A stretch of DNA of 64,000 bases, from contig JALLLS010000004.1 of the NCBI GenBank assembly GCA_025094145.1, positions 124,001-188,000 of the forward strand, given 5' to 3'. Below the pieces are notes generated by a model. The model was given only the letters and a program-made list of their open reading frames with translations. It was not told the DNA's origin and did not search any database. Positions 47,273-57,955 of the stretch are shown piece by piece. How positions within the stretch are numbered: position 1 is the stretch's first letter; each line of letters opens with the position of its first letter. This DNA comes from Spinellus fusiger (taxonomy: Eukaryota; Mucoromycota; Mucoromycetes; Mucorales; Phycomycetaceae). The position numbers and the translations under genes were made by a program.

Positions 47273-49019
47273 ATGTTGAGATCACTTATTACAAAGAGAG
47301 GTAAAAAAAGAAAAGGGAGTTCTTGTCTTATAACACATGCTTATGTGTGTGTGTGTGTGTGTGTGCTTCAGCTGTAGGCTCTCTTCATCGTCAACTCCGT
47401 ACATCTACTGTAGCCAATGGAGCTAACTGCGCTCGTACGTTTGCTACAACGCCCGACCCCAACGCCAACCCTATCACTGGAAAGACAACCTATGGTGGTT
47501 TGTCAGACGAAGACCGTATTTTTACCAACTTGTACTTGCGCCATGATTTCCGCCTTCAGGGGGCACTGAAGCGTGGTGACTGGTACAAAACCAAGGAGAT
47601 GGTACTGAAAGGCCACGACTGGATTATCAATGAAATGAAAGCATCTGGCTTGCGTGGTCGTGGTGGTGCTGGTTTCCCTACTGGACTCAAATGGAGTTTC
47701 ATGAACAAGCCTGCCGATGGACGGTAGGTAGCAAACAGTTAGACAGACAGGTTGTATTGATATCTCTTCTAGTCCTCGGTATCTGGTGATCAATGCAGAT
47801 GAGGGTGAACCTGGTACTTGCAAAGATCGTGAAATTCTCCGTGGTGATCCTCATAAACTGATTGAAGGCTGTTTGTTGGCTGGTTCTGCTATGAAGGCCA
47901 ATGCTGGTAAGGCTGCAGTCAATGCATTCATTAGAGTGGTGTATTGACTCTTCTTAGCCTACATTTACATTCGTGGTGAGTTTTACCAAGAGGCCTCTCA
48001 CTTGCAAGAAGCTATCAATGAAGCCTATGCTGCTGGATTGATCGGAAAGAACGCATGTGGCACTGGCTACGATTTTGATGTCTTTATCCACCGTGGTGCT
48101 GGTGCCTATATTTGTGGTGAAGAGACCAGTCTGATCGAGTCTATTGAGGGCAAGCAGGGCAAGCCTAGACTGAAGCCCCCATTCCCCGCTGATGTTGGTT
48201 TGTTTGGTTGCCCTACCACTGTTACCAATGTAGAGACAGTGGCTGTGGCCCCTACCATTCTCCGTCGTGGTGGTGATTGGTTTGCTGGTTTTGGTCGTCC
48301 TCGTAACAGTGGCACTAAGCTATTCTGTATCTCTGGCCACGTCAACAATCCTTGCACAGTAGAAGAAGAGATGTCAATCCCTTTGAGAGAGTTGATTGAT
48401 AAGCACTGTGGTGGTATTCGTGGTGGCTGGGATAATTTGTTGGGCATTATTCCTGGTGGTTGTTCTGTACCCGTAATTCCTAAAGATATCTGTGAAGATG
48501 TTTTGTAAGTGCATTGAACTGATCCTAGACTTGGCAGTGGCTAGGGCGACAGAAGGATTGACTGACTGACTGAGGGTGGGTGGGGAGATAGAATGGACTT
48601 TGATGCTTTGCGTGATGTGAACTCTGGCCTTGGCACTGCTGGTAAGACATGCACACTTAAAAGGCATGTACTTATTTTCTTTAGCTGTCATTGTGATGGA
48701 CAAATCCACCGATATTGTGAGAGCTATTTCTCGCTTCTCTAAATTCTACCGCCACGAGTCTTGTGGTCAGTGCACTCCTTGCAGAGAAGGCACCAAATGG
48801 TTGGAGACTATGATGGACCGTTTTGAAGTGGGCAGAGGACACGCTGAAGAAATTGATCACATTTGGGAACTTACCAAGCAGATTGAAGGCCACACCATTT
48901 GTGCTCTTGGTGATGCTGCAGCATGGCCTGTACAGGGACTTATTCGCCACTTTAGACCTGAACTCGAGTCACGCATGGCCAATTTCCAAAAGTCTCTTTC
49001 CAGTAGTACCACTAATTAA
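47273..49019 (+). CDS. NDUFV1: NADH dehydrogenase (complex I) flavoprotein 1, 51-kDa subunit
   Basis: Exon 1 (47273-47300) and exon 2 (from 47372) give a mitochondrial presequence: [20 protein letters not shown]. Then [20 protein letters not shown], and the FMN-binding [18 protein letters not shown]. The following exons carry [18 protein letters not shown], the NADH-binding [18 protein letters not shown] and [20 protein letters not shown], then the 4Fe-4S motif [13 protein letters not shown] (three Cys) with a fourth Cys in [11 protein letters not shown]. The stop is at 49017-49019. The subunit transfers electrons from NADH via FMN to the N3 cluster in the matrix arm of complex I. All key residues are intact. 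Intron 1 contains a TG repeat next to the acceptor. Confidence 0.96.
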
Positions 49020-49483
49020 CATTTTGAGCTCGTTTAATAGATACTACCCTTTTTTAAAAGAATAAGAAAAGATTGTTATTTGTGTTGATTTACTACTATA
49101 AGAGGAAGAAGGGGTGTTTATGTATCAGTGAAGATCCTTTAGGGTGTTAATGATAGTACAGTTCAAGTATTTTTATTTTTTGGGTGTAATTTGCTATTCG
49201 TGTATTGGGCATATTAGCCACCCTATGAGAGTTTTTGAAGAAAAAAAGGGATATACATAGAAACACTCTAAATACGAAAGTGAAAAATAATAATGAAAAA
49301 TGAATGAGAAACAGGACAGAGAAATACAAAACCTCAAATGAGGCAAAATGAGTGAAAGAGTGGAAATGACAGTAAATGATAATTATGAATAGACATCCAA
49401 AAGGCCATAAAGTCAGCAAGGAAACCAAGACACCAAAAAGATAACTGTCATCCTATGGCGATTCGAAATCCAACGAGGGATAA
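49020..49483. other. 3' region of NDUFV1
   Basis: About 460 bp of AT-rich sequence with no gene; it leads into the mobile-element-derived region. Confidence 0.5.
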
Positions 49484-50104
49484 CTAGAGCAACTCGGACA
49501 ATCCTGAGGACACAAATACAGCAACTACACTAGCAGCTTCTGGCTTTGCTAAACGGGTTAAGAATGGGTGGTAGAGGAGAGATCGGAAGAGGTGAGGATA
49601 CAGCGTCTGTTGCTGAAGGAGTCTTTGCACTCTATGGTGGCGTTGGCGTTCCCGCTCAACACACCCATCAGCAGCCTCAATGAGCAAGCTACTAGCTGAT
49701 GGATCTACCTTAAAGTCTCGAGTAGACGTGGCTCGATCAATGGCTTGCAGCAGTATTAACAAACTGGGCCAAAGATCTCGCCATTTAACAAAAGAGTTAA
49801 CCGTACGTGGCAGAAGATTTAGACAATAGTCAATTAGATGAAAGTCTTGTGGTGATGCAGGAACTAAGAAGAACAAGAACGTAAAGCGTTCATGATCAAC
49901 GAATGTGCAAGTGAGAAAGTGGTCCCGATTGGCAGATAGGTGACTACATTGGCAAAGAACTGAAGGTGTTAATGGTAACCAAGCAATCCTCCATTTTAAT
50001 AGACGATATCTATCTTTGCACGTGCACATTATTAGAAGAATTGTATCCCAAAAAGGTCTACATAGTCCATGGGCTACTGTCACCAGCGAATTATTGCCAT
50101 GCAC
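49484..50104 (-). pseudogene. C-terminal fragment of a retroelement reverse-transcriptase protein
   Basis: An isolated 206-residue frame on the minus strand. It has the pattern seen downstream of the RT domain in non-LTR retroelement proteins of Mucoromycota: LLKWRIAWLPLTPSVLCQC followed by SHLSANRDHFLTC (a Cys/His set), then DYCLNLLPRTVNSFVKWRDL with WPSLLILLQAID. No RT catalytic motif was seen on the 5' side (50105 upward), which is decayed. The call is based on remembered family pattern only. It could instead be an orphan gene fragment. Confidence 0.5.
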
Positions 50105-53100
50105 GTTAATGATAGTACATTACCTGCGGTACCAAATTGCACAAAGCAAGATACATGCTCCGGATTGTGGGATACTAGTACGGACCATATGAGTATTCTA
50201 TATCCTCTTTAATTTTATAAATCCGAATTAGACGCATATCAATTTGTGTCAATTATTTAAAGAAGGTTATTTATTTAACGACTTGTGAAAAAATTGATGA
50301 GATATTCTATAGGACTTTTAATTGTATTTTGAACAATACATAAAGCAAAAAGTGTAGTTGATAATAATATAACCTTTTCTCTCAGAGCCTTCTTGTATCT
50401 AAATAATAGCTAATTATATATATTATTTGATATATTTCTGCAATATCATGAGAAATAAATATTGTATCAGCACACAAAAACCGCCCTATTTATTGGTGGA
50501 TTCTATATGTCTTGGTAACATACCCCTTTTTTCTTCCAAAGCCAATAGCTACGTTTATTCTTAGTATTCTTTTACTAATTCAACATTATATTATACATTA
50601 AAGTACCATTAGCCAAGTAACACTTTCATTCTTATAGTCGTGTATAAAAAGACCTGATCTTTATAAGAGTGTAATTTTCTTTTGGTAAATTATAGTTGGG
50701 TAGATGAGCTGATAATCCTTATGCTTATTACTTAATTGTACAAAATGACTTGTGATCCTAATTGTGAGTTCTTCAATGTGTGTGTGTGTTTTTTTTTTGA
50801 AGAAAAACCATTGACCCTGTATTCATGTAGAATAGTGCTGCATATGTTTTCATCAATATCAATTATTTTCTTAGGAGTTTCACAAATGTATTTAGTGTTC
50901 AGCTTCTGTTTCCTAAAGATCATTCAAATATTTTGTTGGTTAGTGCTCAACATAACAATAGTCCCTGTCTGGCTAAGACCTTTGACATTATACTCGTGCA
51001 AATTCTTACTGTACATGTTTTCATTGTCATTTTTCCCCTTTGCTGAGAGTTTTGATGGTATTTCAAGCACTATTCATATGTTCAATGGCATCAAGTTATT
51101 CAGTAGATTTAATGGACATTAATTAATAATAGTGAAGAGAATAAGCAGAAAAAATAGAGTTGATAAATTGACACCTTAAATTCTGATGACACCCAAGTAA
51201 CATGAATGCTGTCAATAATTCTGTATTTTAAATAGATGAGCTCAGTGAGCAGATATAAAAACTTCGAGTTTTATGACAGTCTTTTAAACATTTACACATC
51301 TTCTACTCTTTGTTACTTTCTACTCAGGAATAAAGTTGTATGGGCATATCTTTCATGCTATCACTACCCCTTAGTGTCACCTACCATTTTAGTGTCCTCT
51401 GAGTCTGTATAGTGGGTTGTTTTAAATGCATTTTTAAGCAGATAATTCTACGACATAAGCGTTAAAATAGGTGTCGGTTTCTAGAGTTAGAAAATAGAAA
51501 TGGGAGACCTTTTAGAGTCAAGAAAGAATAAAGCTGAAGATAGTTTGATATCTACTAAATTCTCAAACCTATATTGGCCTTTCAACATGGATTCTCTTAC
51601 TTGTATGTGACTATAACTCCATGAACGCTTTAGACAGAGACTTTGGACTTTTTTTTTAAAATAAATAAATAGATAAAGAAGGTAGCATTATATAGTTGTA
51701 TAATCACTAATTTTCTTGGAATATTATCTCAATCCACCACAATGAAGGCCTACAGATTCTCCCCTGTTACTGTACAAAGGCTCCCTACCATAAGTACCCT
51801 TTTTCATTCGACTCTGAATGATTTTCGATAGGATTGAGATCCCAGTTATAAGAAGCTCAAGAAAAAAATGTCTTCACATTGGAATCATATTTCCATTGTC
51901 TTGATTCTATGAATTCGAGGACCATTCATAAATATATTCTTATCTATTCTATCAAATATGTGGATTAAAATACCCTCTTTTTGAAGACATTAGCTAACCT
52001 TAGGGTTCAAAGAAAAAGAGCTAATCTAGGGACACTGTAGTGTCACCAAGGCCTTGTTGTAATGTACGGCATCAACACTCTACTTTATAAAGTACATGCA
52101 CACAATCCCCTTCTCATTGAATCTGCTCTATATTATGACTACACCATCCTCATACCTTTTATATCCCATACTATGCTTTGAGTAAATAATTTCTTTGAGT
52201 TTTTTTTAACATCTTTTTTGTGGTTTGTTGCTTCTGAGGAGTACAGACTTTTACTTTTCTCGGTTGAATTTAGATGCCTACAGTGGAAGAAATCATATTT
52301 AGCATACAAGCAATATCAGCATTGGACCTTCTGTTCATGGTGTACTCTCACACATCAATTGTACGTGTATTGCCAATAGTATCTTTTGTTTTGTTTTATG
52401 AAAGAAGTTTTCGATTAGGCATTGATGTTGATAAAAGTAAATAATATTATCAAAGAGTTAGAATGAGAATCAATAACAACTATCTATGTACATTTCTTAG
52501 CGATAGAAAAACAGTTGTAATATGAGATAGTGCATTTTTTCTTCCATATTTCTGCTGTACAATTAAATAAAATGGCAATAAAAATAATGTCAATAGTTCT
52601 ACCTACTATATTATACACACAGTTTATAATTTATAATTGAAAATATTGAATAGGATAGCCTACATACAGTCAATATATGTTTAATAAAGGTGAAGATGCC
52701 TGTAAAAGGTCTCACTAATGTGTTTCTGTGGTCCATAGAATGCATAATTATATGTTATGGAAAAACTAGACTAGTATATACATTAACGTTGTTCTATACA
52801 TCACTGGGTACTTTAGATTCAGAAATATGTCGCCACAAAAAAACTGGTCCGGCATGGCGATATTTTGCCTTCAAAATTAGCACAAAGAGTGCCCTTGATT
52901 TAGTTCTTTATTTCAGGTAGACTACTTTTTTATATGTATTAATAGCCTTATTACCACCCCCAAGTTTCATAACTTCTTCTAGGCAAATTAACACTTTAAC
53001 CCACCCTGGCATCTATGAGTAATGGTGCCAGGGATCTCATTTCTCTGTATCCTGACTAGTGTCAGAATCTCAATTACCACCCCTTCTATAATTTTCATCA

Positions 53101-53738
53101 CTTTCAATATACCAAGACGTGATAGAGACAATGTCTGCTGATCTATTCACCTTCAGAAGAGGAGAGGGTAAACTTCCTTAGGTGTCAACATAAACGATAC
53201 CCTCCATGTCCTCTGGATCTATAGTATAGTTATAAGGATGGTCCAGGTTAATATACTCAATGAATGTACTATAGTTTTTTTTCTCATAAGATGTCTACCC
53301 AACACGTTCAATGATCTACATGAGCTCTACATATATTCGATCAACATCCATAAACTCTGCTTCTATTGAGGCCATCCACAAGTGTAGGACAGTGAAAATA
53401 ATAGAAGAGAGTGGGTGTAGTCTTAATGAAAGATTTGCCCTTCAAAAGCCTTGATATAAACTCAATCAAAAACCCTTAAGACATATTGGACCATAGTATT
53501 CAAAAGAGGGTTGCTGATCAAAGCGCTCTTAGGGATTTAGAGGCTACCCTATTGCTTGAATGACAAAAATGGCCATAAAGAATATCAATAGGCAAAGGAT
53601 AACAGTAGAAATTACTAATAGTTTTTGCCTAATAAAGCTGTATCTATTATTCTGTTGATCTGATCTATTTTCTATATACGTTTGAAATATTTAATATACG
53701 TTTTATATGTCTTTATAACAAACAAGTAGAACAGTATA
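50105..53738. other. Gene desert of decayed AT-rich DNA
   Basis: About 3.6 kb with no gene I can support. Short frames at 50736-51122 and 52690-52920 lack recognisable features. The composition is distinctly AT-rich beside the flanking genes and suits old mobile DNA. Confidence 0.6.
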
Positions 53739-55031
53739 CAGTCACACAAAATTAGAAAGTATACGATTTTCATTTTTTGAAATCCTGAAAAAAAAACATG
53801 CTTTACGGATATAAATGTTACGACCTCAAAACACATACTAATGACTTCAAATTCAATAAAAAGTTAGTTTAACCTATTGTCTATAGTAATATATATATAA
53901 AGGTTTTTATTTAATATTTTTGGGCCGCCTTTGGCATCAATAACTGCCTAGCAGCGATCCTTCATTGAGCCAACTAAACGTTCGGCAAGATCGATGTGGA
54001 TATTTCTCCAAGCTTCTTCGAAAGCTGTCTTGAGCTCACTAATTTTATTAACACCGACTCTCTTGTCATTGATAAGCTTATCAAGACAGCTCCAGAGATG
54101 TTCAATGGGGTTGAGATCAGGACTTTGGGCAGGCTATTAATCAAAGCGCCTGATTGCATGTGTGTTTTTCCACCATGTTGTATAGCCACCTGTATGGAAT
54201 CTAGCCCTATCTTCTTGGAATATGAAGTCCTTATCCTCCTTCTCATTCAATTCAATGAACCATGGCAGAAATTTTCCTGCCAAAATGTTGACATATACGT
54301 CCTGATTTATACTACTATCAATAAAGACCAAAGGCCCAAATCCACCCGCCCAGAAACAGCTCCAGATCATTATGCTGCCTTTCCCCCATTTGGTTGTAGG
54401 TATGATATGAGTAGCCTTATACCTCTCTCCTATCTTTCGAATCACTCTGGTTCCTCCCTGGTAACCCTTTACTTCAAACCGCGACTCATCAGACCATACG
54501 ACGCGTCTCCAGTCCTCAGAAGTCCAATTGACCCGTTCCTTCACCCAAAGAAGTAGGAACCAAACCCAATCTGATGTATATATCTGATGAATGTTGCTCT
54601 CCAGATGATTATCTCATAAGCTTTAAATTCAAAATTTATGAAGTTATAGGAGGCAAATGGGTTGCCTCTTAGAATGGCCTCAGGTCGTCTGAGATCTCTC
54701 TCGTTAAGTTTTTTTGGTGCACCAGAACTAGTATTTGGTAGAGATGTACCAGTAGTCATGATTCTACTAATGATCTTTTGGACAGTGGACTTGCTAATGC
54801 CAACGACCTTTGAAATGCTACCCATGGAGTATTTTTATTTTTTTAAGCCAGTAAACACCCCAGTACTCTCTTTCTTCAAGCTTATGATAAACTATTGAGT
54901 TTATAGTTGAAGATTCTGTGTTTGACATTTGAGATTGCTTAATGAAATGTGATTCTGTGGTAAAAAAAAAAGAAGAATCATGTTTAAAAATTTATAAATT
55001 AGGTCGTATACTTTCTAATTTTGCGTGACTG
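53739..55031 (-). mobile_element. Tc1/mariner element A (inactive)
   Basis: 1,293 bp flanked by 28-bp terminal inverted repeats (53739-53766 and 55004-55031) that differ at one position; both start CAGTCAC. A TA lies next to the left end (53737-53738). The right flank is TT, so the target duplication seems mutated. It encodes a broken minus-strand transposase. Confidence 0.92.
53948..54825 (-). pseudogene. Tc1/mariner transposase, frameshifted
   Basis: The N-terminal helix-turn-helix part reads MGSISKVVGISKSTVQKIIS and APKKLNERDLRRPEAILRGN. The catalytic part begins VNWTSEDWRRVVWSDESRFE (first Asp), then GKGSIMIWSCFWAGGFGPLV, DFIFQEDRARFHTG (second Asp) and SPDLNPIEHLWSCLDKLIND (third acidic position), ending LVGSMKDRC. 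There is a shift or deletion between the HTH part and the catalytic part at about 54544, and a double stop just before PAQSPDLNP, so it is not functional. Confidence 0.9.
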
Positions 55032-56441
55032 TTTAGTGTTTAATCTACAGACTAAAAGTATTAAGTATTTTTTTTTAAAAAAAAAAAAAAAACACTGGAT
55101 TATTTAACGCATAGGGTGACTAAAATTCCCAATGTGTGAATAGCAACTAAATACCCAAAATAAAATAAAAATGCTTTGAACTGTATTGTTTAACAATTTG
55201 ATATAGAAGGTAGCATTTCGATATTTGAATACATTTATACAACCGAAGAGTGTAGTTTGTTTATTATATCTCCTCTTATATAATTTAAGTATAGAATCAC
55301 TGAAGATTAACTATCTCCGTTCTCTATCTCTGCAATTTTGTAACTTTACATGGGTCTATTTGTTCTTTGCTGCTTCCTTATTACACACACAAGATTTTTT
55401 TGACCCCTAAGAGGTGATAAAAACTTTTCTTTAAGTGTGAGAAATATTTCATTTTATAGAACGTTGGTTAAAATCAAAGATCTATGGATTGTAATGTTGG
55501 GCAGTGGGGGTTCTTTAAGAGATACGTAGGGCCTTGAGGGGCTGGTTAGTGGCACAGTCTCTAAGCGGGAAGGAAAGAATTTGCTAATGTTCTTGTCGGT
55601 GCAAGAGTTATCTAAAACTGAGGAAATATAGACAGTTGCACAGGAGAAGTATGGTGGTGGAAAGCAAACAGACATTTGGCATGATAATGATACCAAGTAC
55701 GGCCACAGAAAGAAACCAATAAAGAGGAAAGAATCACAATGAGCAAAGAATTAAAAAAAAGAGAAGAACAAGAAACATCCAACTACCCAAGTCTTTTAAA
55801 GCCTATTCTGCTTGTTTATACTTCAAGAAGTGCTCAAATCAAATACTCTTTTTATTAAGTATATTGAAAACTACACTCTTTATACTAATATGTGGTTTTC
55901 TTATAATGATGTTGGTGTTTTCCTATTTGCTAATTATATACCACATCTTCAAGGAACATCCAAGCAGATGGAGAAGTCATACTTCCCTATCTCACAGAAT
56001 ATTCAATTTTTTGTTTCTTTCTGTAGAATACTTCACTATCAAATTGTGTTATCAATAGAATATATTACTTACGAATAAAAGTGTTTATTATAATACTATG
56101 GCTACTGCTAAAGTGTAAATCCTTCATAGCAATAGAATCTAAACCCTAAGATCATTATGATTTATCCTTGTGAGATAGATGGTCATGCTTAGAAGTATAC
56201 CTTAGACACCATTGACCTTGTAGAAGAAAAGAGTACCTAAGACTGACTTGAGAGTCTTCACTTGGCTAATAGCAATACAATGAGTGTCTTTTGGATTTCA
56301 ATGATATCAAGAATAGTCCTTGGTGGTGTCTATCAATTTCATTCTATTGTTTTTCTTTATCAATAATAGCACATTACCTTATTTATGCTCATCTCGACAA
56401 GTACTTAGGTGTCGGGTTGTATGTACAGTGTGGGATAGATA
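55032..56441. other. AT-rich spacer between transposon copies
   Basis: About 1.4 kb. Poly-A/T tracts (55069-55092) and short open frames without recognisable products; no gene supported. Confidence 0.55.
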
Positions 56442-57456
56442 CAGTCACACACAATTGAATTTAATACTTGCCTAAATTTTAATTAAAAAAAACTTTTTTT
56501 TTTGCATAAAACTCTTCTTCTTTCCAAATAGTGTTAAACCAACACAACATGTCAGATACATTTTCAGAAACAAACACTCGTGGAGAATAAGATAAAGAAA
56601 AAAAATAAAAAGCTATGGGGCATGTATTACCTGTTTAAGGCTGGATTAAAATTGACTATCATCGCAAACGTAGTTGAGATGAAAAAGCCCACAGCTCAAA
56701 ATAGTATCAGAAACATCAAAGAACGTGGGTCACCATTGCGTTTAAAGAGTCATGGAAAACCTAAGAAAGCCAGTGAGAGAGACCTCAGACACCTGGAAAA
56801 GGTCATTAGAGAGGACCCATTTGCCTCATATAATCAGCTGAAATTGGAGATGTTAAAGATTCAGGTTGATGTATATAGAAACACCATGATCAGTTACTGC
56901 AATCAGCTAGGGTTCGGATCTTTTTCTGTAGACCACAAACCAGCTTTAACTGTAAAACACAAAGAGAAACGGATTTGATGGGCAAGTAGGCTAGCTGTTA
57001 TACTAGGGCCTATGCCAGATGGTGAAAAGAGACGCATCAAATTAGGGGCTTTGAGCACTATTCGGCACAAATACTATACTTAAACCCAATTGAATACGTC
57101 TGGTGGGCCTTGGATAGATAAATTGAGTAAAGAAGCGTATCTATTATCAATATTGAAAGTTTGAAGGCTCTACTTGCAGAGGAGTGGGAGAGGGTTGGTG
57201 TTGAACTTGCATAATAATAAATTCAAAGCATGACAGATAGATGCCAGTCAGTCATTAATGCCAAAAGAGGCTATAAAAATATTTATTATATTATTATTAT
57301 TATATTTTCAATAATTAAAGATGTTTAGCCTTAGTATGCTTAAGTTTGAAGCCTCTATATCAAATTTAAAGTGTTTTTATTTTATGTTGAATATATCCTA
57401 AATATTTCGTCCTGAAATTTATTTTCAAAAGTATTAGATTCAATTGTGTATGACTG
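56442..57456 (+). mobile_element. Tc1/mariner element B (internally deleted)
   Basis: 1,015 bp with 28-bp terminal inverted repeats (56442-56469 and 57429-57456, two mismatches) and TA on both sides (56440-56441, 57457-57458), a perfect target-site duplication. The repeats are related to but distinct from those of element A. It carries a truncated transposase. Confidence 0.9.
56580..57213 (+). pseudogene. Truncated Tc1/mariner transposase
   Basis: The N-terminal HTH section is intact over 132 codons (KPTAQNSIRNIKERGSPLRL; KKASERDLRHLEKVIREDPF). Downstream only the end of the catalytic region is found (LNPIEYVWWALDR), with in-frame stops. The middle with the first two Asp residues is missing, which explains the short length of the element. 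Confidence 0.85.
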
Positions 57457-57955
57457 TATATCGATATATATTTATATAGAAATAGAGAAATATCAAAACA
57501 AATAATATTTCATCTATTATTCTGGTAATCTACAACACTGTAGCCTCTACTCATAGAATTCACAAGTCAAACAATTCAGACTCTTTTTTGAGGATAGTAA
57601 CTTCAATTAATAGACTGAGAAGGGAATGCCATCGAATACTAAGGGATGATGGTAGTTCGTAGTATTCGATGGCATACCTCTGAAACTAAATACTATTAGT
57701 AGAGGACTATATAGATAAATAAAAAAGACGTAGCAATACAAAATAATAAACATCAGAGGTTAACTACCTGCTAACTAACTGTATCTCTTTTGGACTAAAG
57801 AGCTATTGATGTACAAGACAACGTCAAGTCAATCATCACTTGTTAAAGTAGGCCAGATAGAGTTTGAAATATTTTATTTAGACATCGAAAAGGCCTTTTC
57901 AAACATATTAGCCGATCAGAGATATATTGTAATTCTATAATCCGTGTATTTCTTT
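57457..57955. other. Spacer between element B and MEF1
   Basis: About 500 bp, including the hairpin listed separately. No gene seen. Confidence 0.5.
57626..57675. repeat. Perfect 16-bp inverted repeat with 18-nt loop
   Basis: Left arm ATGCCATCGAATACTA (57626-57641), right arm its exact reverse complement (57660-57675). No T-run follows, and it is not inside a gene. Confidence 0.9.

Noticed and set aside
50736..51122. 128-codon hydrophobic frame in the gene desert
   Set aside because: The Phe/Ile/Cys-rich composition is what AT-rich noncoding DNA gives; no motif or neighbour support.
52690..52920. 76-codon frame
   Set aside because: No recognisable features; could be mobile-element debris but cannot be supported.
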